A stretch of 33,752 bases of DNA, from assembly GCA_027297745.1 (NCBI GenBank), contig JAPUHK010000108.1:1-33752 (forward strand), given 5' to 3'. Positions within the stretch are counted from its first letter, which is position 1; the number at the start of each line of letters is the position of its first letter. Shown piece by piece: positions 1 to 7,830 of this stretch. The stretch comes from Planctomycetota bacterium (GTDB lineage Bacteria; Planctomycetota; PLA2). A program made the translations under genes and the position numbers. Under the pieces are notes generated by a model. That model searched no databases. It had not been told where the DNA came from and was given only the letters and a program-made list of their open reading frames with translations.

Positions 1-813
1 CAGCGCGGGTGTGGCCTTCGCCGACCCGATGCCGCGCAAGGCCTCCACGGTCGCCAGCCGCACTGCGGCACTGCGGTCCTCGAGCAAGGGCAGCAGACTC
101 GGCAGCGCCTCCTCGCCGAAGCGCGCAAGCGCCTCCAGCGCCGCGATGCGCAGCGAGGACACCTTCGACTGCAACGCTTGCTCCAGCGTCGGCTTGACCG
201 CGGGATCGCCGCTCATCCCGAGCGTGTCGATCAGCGCCACGCTGTTCTGCGTGGCGCCCCTGAGGTCCCTCTTGGCCGCCTCCCGCAACCCCCTCTCCAT
301 CAGTTCCGGGGCGTAGCCCGGGACGCTGGCCAATGCCGCCATGAGCTTCTGCTGCCGGACCGCAAGGCCGTGGCGCAGAATGCCCGGACGCTGGTCGAAG
401 GTGTAGAAGCGCAGGGGCCTCGCGTCGCGCAGCTCCTCTTCGGCCTTGCCCGCAGCCTTGATGGTCTCGAACAGCTCCTTCTTCAGCGTCGGGCCGGCCC
501 TGGCGTGTCCGGAGGTGGCGTATTGCGCGGCGATCTTGCCCCGTGCCTTCTGCAGGCCCACGTACTCCTCATAGAGCCGGCGGATGTCGGAGAAGTCGTT
601 GACCACCTCCTTCTCGTCGCTCTTGCGCGCATACACGTCGTTGAACGGCTGGTCGAAGGTGATCAAGGCCTCGCTGAAGCGGCGCTGGTAGTCCTTCCAG
701 AACTGCTTCTCGAGCTTGTCGAGGCGCTGGCTTTGCTTGCGCCAGACGCGGTGCGCGTCCGGCGCGGTTGCCGCGACCGCGGCCAGGAGCAGAAGGACGG
801 CGCCGGCGCGCAT
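1..813 (-). CDS. Secreted HEAT-repeat protein, C-terminus beyond window
   Basis: The frame stays open to the window edge, so only the first 271 residues are visible. Residues 1-17 form a hydrophobic signal peptide (MRAGAVLLLLAAVAATA). Residues 24-130 are charged and helical and may form coiled coil (LDKLEKQFWKDY). From about residue 175 there are helical pairs of the HEAT type, for example SSLRIAALEALARFGEEALPS followed by a second unit with AAVRLATVEALRGIGSAKA. Such repeats are usually protein-binding scaffolds, so an extracytoplasmic scaffold role is inferred. The ATG is chosen because the signal peptide follows directly and a TAGGAT hexamer ends 8 nt upstream. A second HEAT protein lies at 17121-19424. 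No enzyme motif is visible. Confidence 0.8.
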   Translation of the reverse strand, partial: MRAGAVLLLLAAVAATAPDAHRVWRKQSQRLDKLEKQFWKDYQRRFSEALITFDQPFNDVYARKSDEKEVVNDFSDIRRLYEEYVGLQKARGKIAAQYATSGHARAGPTLKKELFETIKAAGKAEEELRDARPLRFYTFDQRPGILRHGLAVRQQKLMAALASVPGYAPELMERGLREAAKRDLRGATQNSVALIDTLGMSGDPAVKPTLEQALQSKVSSLRIAALEALARFGEEALPSLLPLLEDRSAAVRLATVEALRGIGSAKATPAL

Positions 814-821
814 GGGCCGCC

Positions 822-827
822 ATCCTA
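822..827 (-). promoter_or_regulatory. -10-like TAGGAT for the HEAT gene
   Basis: On the minus strand TAGGAT is followed by 8 nt and then the ATG. This places transcription start within about a nucleotide or two of the start codon, with no room for a ribosome binding site. It is one of about ten such cases in the window. Confidence 0.5.
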
Positions 828-1022
828 AGGGATGGGTGCAGGCGCGCCGCCCGGTCCCGTGCCGGCTCCAAGCGCCGTCCGCTGTCCGTGATCCGCTGTC
901 CGCTCACACGAGACCCACCCGCAGAAGAGTTGCCTGTGCAGCGGGGAAACCGCTCTTGTGGAACCGATACAACCGCCTACCTGTTGCGGGCGTAAGGCGG
1001 AAGCAGATAGCGGGCGGCGTCC

Positions 1023-1526
1023 CTAGCCGCGGGACGCGCTCTCGATCACTACCGGCTCTACCGGCACGTCTTGCATGTGGCCACTCGTGTCGGTGGGGAC
1101 CGCGCGGATCTGGTCCGCCACGTCCATGCCTTCCACGACCTTGCCGAACACGCAATACCCGTGCGGGTTCGACGGCTGGGCGCCGGCGTCGAGGCGACGC
1201 GCGTTGTCGACCACGTTGATGAAAAACTGGCTGGTGGCGGAGTGCGGGTCGGCGATGCGTGCCATGGCGATCGTACCGCGCGCGTTGGACAGCCCGTTGT
1301 GCCCCTCGTTCTGCACCGGCTCGTGGGTCTGCTTCTGCTCCATGTCCGCGGTGTAGCCACCGCCCTGGATCATGAAGTCGGTGATCACGCGGTGGAAGAT
1401 CGTGCCGTTGAAGTGGCCTTCGTCGACATAGCGCAGGAAGTTGTCGACCGTCTTGGGCGCCTTCGCATCGTCCAACTCCAGGACGATGTCGCCGAGACCG
1501 GTCTGCAGGGTCACGCGTTCGGACAC
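1023..1526 (-). CDS. Cytoplasmic cyclophilin-type peptidyl-prolyl cis-trans isomerase
   Basis: A 167-residue single-domain cyclophilin that should isomerise Xaa-Pro bonds during folding. The family signature is intact: [14 protein letters not shown] carries the catalytic Arg and the Phe/Met/Gln pocket, followed by [21 protein letters not shown] and [17 protein letters not shown]. No signal peptide is present, so it is probably cytoplasmic. The GTG start is supported by GAGGAG about 8 nt upstream, and this SD overlaps the stop of the preceding cyclophilin gene. The two genes are 10 nt apart and almost certainly co-transcribed. Length and motifs match bacterial PpiB proteins, but orthology to E. 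coli ppiB cannot be settled from sequence alone. Confidence 0.93.
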   Translation of the reverse strand: MSERVTLQTGLGDIVLELDDAKAPKTVDNFLRYVDEGHFNGTIFHRVITDFMIQGGGYTADMEQKQTHEPVQNEGHNGLSNARGTIAMARIADPHSATSQFFINVVDNARRLDAGAQPSNPHGYCVFGKVVEGMDVADQIRAVPTDTSGHMQDVPVEPVVIESASRG

Positions 1527-1536
1527 GGGTTGCTCC

Positions 1537-2295
1537 TCAGGGGACGCGGCGCACCTTGTTGATGATGATGGCTTCCCGCGGCGAGCTCATCTCGCCGCTC
1601 GGGCTGCGCTGCACCGGGGTCTGGCGGATCTTGTCGACCACGTCCATTCCGGTGACCACGCGCCCGAAAACGCAGTACCCGTGGGGGTTGCGCGGGTTGA
1701 CGTTGGGATCCAGCGACGCGTTGTTGTTCTTGACGTTGATGAAGAACTGGCACGTGGCCGAGTGCGGCTGGCCCGTGCGAGCCATGGCGATCGTGCCGCG
1801 CAGGTTGCTCAGACCGGCCTTTTGCGCTTCGTTGTCGATGGGGCCGCGCGGTCGTTTGCGGATGCCGTCGACGGTGAATCCTCCGCCCTGGATCATGAAG
1901 TTCTCCATGATGCGGTGGAAAACGGTGCCGTCGTAAAAGCCCTCGTCCACGTAGGCCAGAAAGTTGGCGACGGTCTTGGGCGTTTTCCTCGCGTAGAGCT
2001 CGACGATGATCTTGCCCTTGTTCGTCTCGAACACTACGCGCGGGCTCTTTTTGGGCTTGGCCGTGGTGGGCTTGGTGGTCGGGGGCGGCTTCGTGGCAGG
2101 CGTTGTGCCCCCGTCCGGCCTCGTGTTGTTCGGGGCCGCTTTGGGCGGCTTGGCCGACCCCGGCCTCGGCTTCAGCGTGCGCGGCGGCGGCTTCGTCGGC
2201 TTCACCTCGGGGGGCGGCTTGGCCCCGTTCTCGTCCTTGGCGTCGTTGCAAGCGAGCGCGAGGCTGAGGCAGAGGAGAGTGAGGAACCAGCGCAT
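1537..2295 (-). CDS. Cyclophilin-type peptidyl-prolyl isomerase lipoprotein
   Basis: A 252-residue protein starting with [16 protein letters not shown], a signal peptide ending in a lipobox (LALAC), so it should be lipidated and exported. Residues 22-90 are a low-complexity Pro/Lys/Thr-rich tether that probably spans envelope material. Residues 90-252 form a complete cyclophilin domain with [37 protein letters not shown] and [17 protein letters not shown]. It closely resembles the next gene (1023-1526), which suggests a duplication that produced one exported and one cytoplasmic isomerase. The ATG is preceded by TATCCT ending 8 nt upstream and has no SD. Substrates are unknown; folding of exported proteins is the natural inference. 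Confidence 0.92.
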   Translation of the reverse strand: MRWFLTLLCLSLALACNDAKDENGAKPPPEVKPTKPPPRTLKPRPGSAKPPKAAPNNTRPDGGTTPATKPPPTTKPTTAKPKKSPRVVFETNKGKIIVELYARKTPKTVANFLAYVDEGFYDGTVFHRIMENFMIQGGGFTVDGIRKRPRGPIDNEAQKAGLSNLRGTIAMARTGQPHSATCQFFINVKNNNASLDPNVNPRNPHGYCVFGRVVTGMDVVDKIRQTPVQRSPSGEMSSPREAIIINKVRRVP

Positions 2296-2303
2296 GGCGC
2301 TAA

Positions 2304-2309
2304 AGGATA
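2304..2309 (-). promoter_or_regulatory. -10-like TATCCT for the cyclophilin lipoprotein gene
   Basis: TATCCT on the minus strand ends 8 nt before the ATG at 2295. It lies in the 57-bp divergent gap shared with the carbamoyltransferase gene and fits a leaderless promoter. Confidence 0.45.
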
Positions 2310-2336
2310 CACCTTGCTCCCACTACCCGGCAGCGG

Positions 2337-2342
2337 TAGAAC
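2337..2342 (+). promoter_or_regulatory. -10-like TAGAAC for the carbamoyltransferase gene
   Basis: TAGAAC ends 10 nt before the ATG at 2353 and no SD lies between them. The last base departs from the TAnnnT pattern seen at other genes, so support is weaker. Confidence 0.35.
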
Positions 2343-2352
2343 CGCAGCCCCG

Positions 2353-4194
2353 ATGAGCGCGCGGGACCTCCACGTCCTCGGCATCAACGCCTACGACCAC
2401 GACGTGAGCGCCTGCCTGCTGCGAAACGGCGAGCTGGTCTGCGCCATCAACAAAGAGCGGCTCACGCGGGTCAAGCACGACTCCGGTTTCCACCGTGAGG
2501 TCGTGGAGTACTGCCTCGACGCGGGCGGCATCGACCTCGAGCGGCTCGACCTGGCCGTAACGAACAGCTACGTGCTGCCGGTACCCGACTTCGAGCACCG
2601 CTTGCGGGCCTTCCACTCGGCCTACCACCTGCACTTGCGGGAACGCGCCGATGCCCTGCGCTCGCCTCTGTTCGCGGGCGCACCGCCCCGATGGCGGACC
2701 GTCTCGCACCACCTGGCCCACGCCTACAGCGCTTTCGCGCCGTCCCCGTTCGAGGAGGGTGCGGTGATGATCGTTGACGGGGTGGGGGGCTACCGCTCCG
2801 ACGTCACGGAAGCCATCCCGCCCGGCGACGACACGCCGCTCCAGGCGCGCGAATCGGAGTCCTACTACCGCTTCCGCGGCTCCGAGATCGAGTGCCTGCG
2901 CAAGGTCTGGCTGCAACCCACGCGCGGTTTCGTGAACGACGAGTTCCACAGCATGGACGGTCTGGGCGCGCTCTACTCACGGGCGTCGATCTACATCTTC
3001 CGCGACTGGAACAAGTGCGGCGAGGTGATGGGCCTGGCGCCGTACGGCGGTCCGAACCTGCAGCGCCTGGTCGAGTTGCGCGACGGCGAGCTCTACTTTC
3101 ATCCCTGGGGCGATGAGCTGATGCGCCCCTTCCTGGGCCGCAGCGACAAGGTCTGGGAGCAGAGTCCGCACCGCGACCACTGGGCCGATCTGGCCTGGCG
3201 CATCCAGGATGACACGGAGCAAGTGCTGCTCCAGCGTGCGCAGTGGCTCTGGGAGCGGACGCAGACGGACAACCTGTGCATCGCCGGCGGAGTGGGGCTG
3301 AACTGCGTGGCGAACGGGCGCATTCTGCGCGAGGGCCCTTTCAAGAACGTGTTCATCCAGCCCGCGGCGGGCGACGACGGCACGGCGCTCGGGTGCGCCC
3401 TCTACGGACATCTGGCGCTCCAAGAGCGCAAGCGCGTCTACGTCATGAAGACGGCCTACACGGGCCGCTCCTACGACGACCCCTACGTCCGGGCAGCCTT
3501 GAAGGGTGCGACCGTGCGCGTGGCGGCCGCCCACAAGAAGAGCGAGCACGTGGCGCGCGAGACCGCCGCGCTGCTGGCGCGCGGCCAGATCGTGGGCTGG
3601 CTTCAGGGCGGGTCGGAGTACGGACCGCGTGCACTGGGCAACCGCAGCATCCTGGCCGACCCGCGCGATCCCAAGATGAAGGATCGCGTCAACGCGCACG
3701 TCAAGCACCGGCAGGGCTTCCGTCCGTTCGCTCCCGCCGTGCCCCTGGAGCGCGTATCCGAGTTCTTCCTCGGCGACGAGGAGAGCCCCTTCATGATCCT
3801 CGCCTCCCAGGTCCGGCCGGAGATGCGCGACCGTTTGGGCGCCGTCGTGCACGTCGACGGCAGCGCGCGCGTCCAGACCGTGCGCCGCGAAGACAACCCC
3901 GCCTTCCACGCGCTGTTGGAGGCGTTTGGGGAGCTCACCGGCGTTCCGGTGCTGCTCAACACGTCGTTCAACGTGCGCGGCGAGCCGATCGTGGAGACGC
4001 CGCTGGACGCGGTCGACACGTTTCTGATGACCGATCTCGACGTGCTCGTGCTCAACGACTGGATCGTGCGCAAGCGGGCGCTGCCACGCTTCCTGAACCC
4101 ATTGCTGCGCTTCGCCGTGACCTTCCGGCGCAACCTGCACGCAGACGCGCTGATGGAGCACGCCGCCCACTCGGTGCTGGATTCCGAGGAGTGA
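2353..4194 (+). CDS. Carbamoyltransferase, NodU/CmcH/TobZ family
   Basis: A 613-residue protein with the complete two-domain architecture of O-carbamoyltransferases, which move a carbamoyl group from carbamoyl phosphate, via a carbamoyl-adenylate, to a hydroxyl acceptor. The N-terminal Kae1-like ASKHA domain starts at LHVLGINAYDHDVSACLL and carries the metal-site motif HHLAHAYSAF (residues 119-128), MIVDGVGG, and IAGGVGLNCVANGRI (310-324). The C-terminal domain carries GSEYGPRALGNRSILADPR (420-438) and LLNTSFNVRGEPIVETPLDA. Length is typical. The frame is open far upstream, but the ATG at 2353 is chosen because homology begins just after it. No glycosyl, nodulation or antibiotic gene is adjacent, so the acceptor is unknown. 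It is transcribed away from the cyclophilins and converges on the oxidase genes. Confidence 0.93.
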   Translation: MSARDLHVLGINAYDHDVSACLLRNGELVCAINKERLTRVKHDSGFHREVVEYCLDAGGIDLERLDLAVTNSYVLPVPDFEHRLRAFHSAYHLHLRERADALRSPLFAGAPPRWRTVSHHLAHAYSAFAPSPFEEGAVMIVDGVGGYRSDVTEAIPPGDDTPLQARESESYYRFRGSEIECLRKVWLQPTRGFVNDEFHSMDGLGALYSRASIYIFRDWNKCGEVMGLAPYGGPNLQRLVELRDGELYFHPWGDELMRPFLGRSDKVWEQSPHRDHWADLAWRIQDDTEQVLLQRAQWLWERTQTDNLCIAGGVGLNCVANGRILREGPFKNVFIQPAAGDDGTALGCALYGHLALQERKRVYVMKTAYTGRSYDDPYVRAALKGATVRVAAAHKKSEHVARETAALLARGQIVGWLQGGSEYGPRALGNRSILADPRDPKMKDRVNAHVKHRQGFRPFAPAVPLERVSEFFLGDEESPFMILASQVRPEMRDRLGAVVHVDGSARVQTVRREDNPAFHALLEAFGELTGVPVLLNTSFNVRGEPIVETPLDAVDTFLMTDLDVLVLNDWIVRKRALPRFLNPLLRFAVTFRRNLHADALMEHAAHSVLDSEE

Positions 4195-4207
4195 GTAGGG
4201 CTCTTTC

Positions 4208-4264
4208 CCCTACACCTACCTCTGCCCCCTGCAGGCACGGGTAGGGGTAGAGGTAAGGGTAGGG
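4208..4264. terminator. GGGTAG-hexamer hairpin between convergent genes
   Basis: Arms at 4208-4228 and 4244-4264 pair at 18 of 21 positions around a 15-nt loop. The right arm is built of GGGTAG-like hexamers. It lies between the stops of the carbamoyltransferase gene and the oxidase subunit IV gene, so a bidirectional terminator role is likely, although no strong T tract follows. A related element occurs at 30840-30909. Confidence 0.6.
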
Positions 4265-4282
4265 AAGCTCGCTAGCGAGCTT
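4265..4282. other. Perfect 18-bp palindrome over the subunit IV stop
   Basis: AAGCTCGCTAGCGAGCTT is a perfect inverted repeat. It contains the stop codon of the minus-strand oxidase gene and abuts the larger hairpin, so it may form part of the same termination region. Confidence 0.55.
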
Positions 4283-4592
4283 GCTGGGAAAGGTCCCAGA
4301 TGGCGTCGGGCAGAAAGCCCAGGATCATGATCAGCACGAGCACGAGCGGCGTGACCACAAGGATGTAGATCAGCGCGCGCTCCTGCTTGAGGTGCATGTA
4401 GTACAGGGCGACGAGCAGAGCCTTGGTGCCGGCCATCAGGCCCAGGCCGAGCACCAGCACGATGAACGCGTCGGAGCCGAACCAGCCGGCCCACAAGATC
4501 TCGACCACCGTCAGGACCGTAAGTGCCCCGAAGATCTTCCAGTACAGGCCGGTTCCGTGATGCTCGTGCTCGGCTACGTCGGCAGCGCTCAT
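4272..4592 (-). CDS. Cytochrome c oxidase subunit IV (caa3/CyoD-type)
   Basis: A 106-residue small membrane protein with a His-rich cytoplasmic start (MSAADVAEHEHHGTG) and three hydrophobic segments at roughly residues 20-42, 45-67 and 77-100. This layout is typical of subunit IV of caa3 or CyoD-type oxidases. The segment KALLVALYYMHLKQE between helices 2 and 3 is characteristic. The subunit has no cofactor and is thought to help assemble the core. The start is fixed by a 4-nt ATGA overlap with the subunit III gene, which implies translational coupling. Subunits I and II are not in this window. Confidence 0.88.
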   Translation of the reverse strand: MSAADVAEHEHHGTGLYWKIFGALTVLTVVEILWAGWFGSDAFIVLVLGLGLMAGTKALLVALYYMHLKQERALIYILVVTPLVLVLIMILGFLPDAIWDLSQQAR

Positions 4593-5191
4593 ATGAGGTA
4601 GATGATGGTGAACAGGATGATCCAGACGAGGTCGACGAAGTGCCAGAACAGACCGTACAGCTCGATCGGGCTGTGGTTCGTCGACGAGAACTTCCCCTTG
4701 AGAATCGAGGGGAACAGAATCAGAAGGTAGATCACGCCGGAGGTGACGTGCGCTCCGTGGAACCCGGTCAGTGAGAAGAACGTGGCGGCGTAGTTGCTGC
4801 TCGGCGCCGTGAAGCCGCTGTGGATCAGGTGCGTCCACTCGTAGACCTGCAGGCCGAGGAAGGTCAGCCCGCCCAGCAGCGTCAGGCCCAAGTAGCGCAC
4901 GAGGCCCTTCTGGTCGTCGCGCCGCACTGCCGCCAGAGCCAGCACCATGGTCATGCTGCTGCAGATCAGGATGAAGGTCATGACTGCCGTGAGGCCGATG
5001 GCGAGCGCGCCGTCAGGCTGCCACTGCTCCGGGATCCAGACCGGGGAGGCGATGCGCAGCACCATGTAGGCGATGATCAGCCCCATGAACCCCATGGCGT
5101 CCGACGCCAGGAACAGCCACATGCCGATCTTGCCGGGCGTGGCACCGAAAGACTCGCGCTGGGCGGCGTGCGCGCTGCCGGTGTCGGACAT
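4589..5191 (-). CDS. ctaE: Cytochrome c oxidase subunit III
   Basis: A 200-residue membrane protein with about five transmembrane helices, the size of bacterial oxidase subunit III. Visible family features are GMWLFLASDAMGFMGLIIAYMVLR in helix 1, LQVYEWTHL in the middle, and FFSLTGFHGAHVTSGVIYLL followed by YGLFWHFVDLVWIILFTIIYL at the end. Subunit III stabilises the catalytic core of the terminal oxidase in the inner membrane. The start at 5191 (MSDTGSAHAAQ) is preferred over an in-frame ATG at 5221 because the extra ten residues look non-native and CAGAAT ends 9 nt before 5191. It is coupled to subunit IV by ATGA. Core subunits I and II are absent here. Confidence 0.92.
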   Translation of the reverse strand: MSDTGSAHAAQRESFGATPGKIGMWLFLASDAMGFMGLIIAYMVLRIASPVWIPEQWQPDGALAIGLTAVMTFILICSSMTMVLALAAVRRDDQKGLVRYLGLTLLGGLTFLGLQVYEWTHLIHSGFTAPSSNYAATFFSLTGFHGAHVTSGVIYLLILFPSILKGKFSSTNHSPIELYGLFWHFVDLVWIILFTIIYLI

Positions 5192-5384
5192 CCTTGGCGC
5201 GCATTCTGGCATGCCCGGCAAGCAACGGGAAGGGGAACGGGAACGCGAGAGTGAACGGGCCTGACCGGGAGAGGGATCGGGAGTGGGAGTGGCGCACTCG
5301 ACCCGCGCCGCACACCGAATGCGACCTACGCTCCGCTCCTCTTCCCCCTCCCGTTCCCGGCAGCGCCGGTTTCAGGCCGCGCCG
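5192..5384. other. Intergenic GGGAAC/GGGAGT hexamer-like tract
   Basis: This gap separates two co-directional minus-strand genes. Its left part (5226-5292) is purine-rich with loose six-base periodicity (GGGAAC, GGGAGA, GGGATC, GGGAGT), and its right part (5341-5360) is pyrimidine-rich. A perfect 9-bp pairing is possible between 5233-5241 and 5350-5358. A short GAGTG/CACTC hairpin lies at 5287-5299. No coding signal is seen. It resembles the hexamer hairpins elsewhere in the window and may end the upstream transcript. Confidence 0.4.
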
Positions 5385-7694
5385 CTAAGCGAAATAGCAG
5401 AGGCCGAACTGCGAATCCCCGTCCAGCGCCAGGTCCAGGCGCCGGCCCGGGCGTACCTCGTTGACGGCGATTACCCGCACCAGGTCGGAGAGGTGGGCGT
5501 CACGCGGCGAGATGACCTCGAGGGCGTTCGGGCCCTGCTCGAAGAACTCCTCGCGGTACTCCACCCGCAGGTCATCGGGGTACAGCGGGAGATAGAGGAT
5601 GCGGTTCTCGACCAGGTCCTGGAAGAAGTGGGTGCCGAAGGAGGGCTCGGGCGTGTAGCCGTCGTGCTCGCGCGCGATCTCCACGAGCACGTTCGCGTTG
5701 CAGATGTCGGCGTAGGTCACCTGCACGCCCAGCTGGATGTCCTGGCTGCCCCAGCGGCCGGGTCCCATCAGCATGAACACCCGATCGGCCAGCGCATCGT
5801 TGATGCGGCCCACGCAGTGCGCGAGCTCGCGGCGCAGGTCCACGGTCTCGATCTTCTTGTAGTCGCGCGGGTCGATCAGCACGACGTACTCGATGCCGCG
5901 CAAGTAGCCGCTGTTCAGGTCGCAGCGCGCGCTGAAGATGCGGTCCGGCCGCGGGATGCCGGCCGGAACGCGTACCCGCTGCGTGCTGTCGATCGTGCCC
6001 AGCGGGCGGCACTGCAGCAGGTAGAGCTTGTCCTGGTCGACGGCGAACTCGAGGTCCACCGGACAGCCGTAGGCGGCCTCCAGCCGCCGCAGTACGGCCT
6101 GGATCCGCTTGGGAAACGTTTTGCGCCCGAGCAGGCCGTCGAAGGTCACGCACAGGTCGGAGACGGGGGCGGTGACACGCGTGCCGACCGGCTGCGCCAG
6201 CGTGCCGTCCGGGTGGCGCACCGACACCAGGTCACCGATGCCCGTGTCGCGCATCGCCTCCAGCACCGGCCCGACGGGCACGCGCTCGAAGCCCATGCCG
6301 TCCGAGTCGATCACGTCCACCTTCTTTTGCGACGTTTCCTGGATCGCGTCGGGCGTCGTCTCCGGGCGCAGCGTCGGCTGCGCCAGCGCGACCATGCGCG
6401 GGAAGTCGCCGACGCGGTCGACGGCGTGCGTGCCCAGCCCGAGCACCAAACGCATCAGCCCGTCCTCGCGGTTGATGCGCGAGCTCCAGCGGTAGTCGTT
6501 GCGGCTGAACGCGACGCCCGCGAACGTGGGCAGGAAGTAGCGCCCGTACTGCGAGCCGACGACCGCCTGGATCATGACGCCCATCAGCTCGTCGTAGTCC
6601 AGCAGGTTGTGTCGGCGGCGGTACTGGACGGCGTCCGCGCTGAAGACCGCGGCGTAGATCTCGGCTATGGCCCCGAGCAGCTCGTCGAGGCGGCTCTCGA
6701 GCGGACCCCGGTTGCGCACGAAGAGGCTCTGGTAGATGCCGGAGAAGGCCGACCCGTAGTTGTCCTCGAGCAGGCTGGACGAGCGTACGATGAGCGGTAC
6801 CTCGCCCCAGCGCACGAGCTCCGCCCGCATATGGTCCACGACCCGCTCGGGGAACTCGCCGTTGCGGAAGATCTCGCGGATGGCGGTGAACTCGTCCCGG
6901 ACCTCCTGGATCGGCTTGTACTTGTGGTGCTCAAGATGCCCCAGGCCGTTGATGCTCGTGAACTCCTCGTGCACGTCCGTGAGCACATACGCGGTATCCG
7001 GGAGATGCGCCTCCTCGCCGTCCTCGGCCGCCTGCTGGATGGCCCAGGCCAGGATCATGCCCGCGGCCTTGCCCCCGACGCGGCCCTGGCCGCGCTCGGT
7101 GGTCAGCGCGCGGTCGAGGATGGGACCCATGTCGCGCACGCGCAGGAAGCGCTTGGCCACCGCGATGTAGTCCAGGCGGTCCGAGATGAAGCGGCGGATC
7201 AGCGCGACGCGCGTGCCCTCGGCCTCGTCCGGCGTGCCCAGAGGCGGCTCGTCGTCCGCCTGCAAGGCGGCGAACTGGTTGACCTTGTCGGCCAGCAGCT
7301 CGAGGGGTATGTCGGGTGCGCGCGCCAGCGCTTCCAGCGATTGCGCCTCGTCGCGCCGGTGCGCGGACCAGACGATCTCGTCCACCTCCGTGGGCGAGAG
7401 GTGCTCCGCGGCAAGCTTGATCGCCAGGAGCGCCAGGACCTCGCGCTCCTCCGCACCCCACAGGCGGGAGGAGGGGCGGTTCGGATCCGACGGGAGGCTC
7501 CACTCTTCGGCCCGCTGTGCCTGACGGTAGACGTCCTCGATGCGCACGTGCCCGCTCGAATGCAGGGCCAGCAACAGCAGGCGCGAAACGCGGCTCCTGA
7601 GGCCCGGGTAGGCGTTCAGGTAACCCTCGATGCGTCGCAGGGTCTCTTCTTGGTCGCTGGATCCGGGCACGGCGTCGTTTGCCGCAGCCATCAT
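5385..7694 (-). CDS. PEP/pyruvate-binding (PPDK_N) ATP-grasp protein without PEP-utilising domains
   Basis: A protein of about 769 residues. An unrecognised N-terminal region (1-200) is followed by the nucleotide-binding domain of PEP synthase/pyruvate phosphate dikinase. That domain starts at RVGGKAAGM (about 206-213), continues with VPLIVRSSSLLEDNYGSAFSGIYQS (about 299-323), and ends near VDLEFAVDQDKLYLLQCRP (about 546-564). The phosphohistidine domain (TGG..SH motif) and the C-terminal TIM barrel of true PpsA/PpdK are absent. Instead there is a C-terminal domain with MGPGRWGSQDIQLGVQVTY and FGTHFFQDLVE. It therefore cannot run the normal PEP synthase cycle, and a phosphotransfer or regulatory role is inferred. 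The start is uncertain: tandem ATGs at 7694/7691 or an in-frame GTG at 7784. It is divergent from glutamate dehydrogenase. Confidence 0.82.
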   Translation of the reverse strand: MMAAANDAVPGSSDQEETLRRIEGYLNAYPGLRSRVSRLLLLALHSSGHVRIEDVYRQAQRAEEWSLPSDPNRPSSRLWGAEEREVLALLAIKLAAEHLSPTEVDEIVWSAHRRDEAQSLEALARAPDIPLELLADKVNQFAALQADDEPPLGTPDEAEGTRVALIRRFISDRLDYIAVAKRFLRVRDMGPILDRALTTERGQGRVGGKAAGMILAWAIQQAAEDGEEAHLPDTAYVLTDVHEEFTSINGLGHLEHHKYKPIQEVRDEFTAIREIFRNGEFPERVVDHMRAELVRWGEVPLIVRSSSLLEDNYGSAFSGIYQSLFVRNRGPLESRLDELLGAIAEIYAAVFSADAVQYRRRHNLLDYDELMGVMIQAVVGSQYGRYFLPTFAGVAFSRNDYRWSSRINREDGLMRLVLGLGTHAVDRVGDFPRMVALAQPTLRPETTPDAIQETSQKKVDVIDSDGMGFERVPVGPVLEAMRDTGIGDLVSVRHPDGTLAQPVGTRVTAPVSDLCVTFDGLLGRKTFPKRIQAVLRRLEAAYGCPVDLEFAVDQDKLYLLQCRPLGTIDSTQRVRVPAGIPRPDRIFSARCDLNSGYLRGIEYVVLIDPRDYKKIETVDLRRELAHCVGRINDALADRVFMLMGPGRWGSQDIQLGVQVTYADICNANVLVEIAREHDGYTPEPSFGTHFFQDLVENRILYLPLYPDDLRVEYREEFFEQGPNALEVISPRDAHLSDLVRVIAVNEVRPGRRLDLALDGDSQFGLCYFA

Positions 7695-7818
7695 AGAAGG
7701 AGCGGCGCCCAAATCCGCCGGGCAACGTTCGGGTTTCTTTGCGGGCGCCGGCCGGCGGGCAGAAAATCTGCCGATCCAGGACACAGGGGCCTGCGCCGTC
7801 TAGACGGGGACCCCGTAC

Positions 7819-7823
7819 AGGAG
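7819..7823 (+). promoter_or_regulatory. Shine-Dalgarno AGGAG for gdhA
   Basis: AGGAG lies 7 nt before the GTG at 7831 and decides that start. This gene therefore uses SD-led initiation. Confidence 0.7.
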
Positions 7824-7830
7824 CGAGTGA

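Noticed and set aside
1441-2352. N-terminal extension of the carbamoyltransferase frame
   Set aside because: It is antisense to both cyclophilin genes and low in complexity; homology starts at the ATG at 2353.
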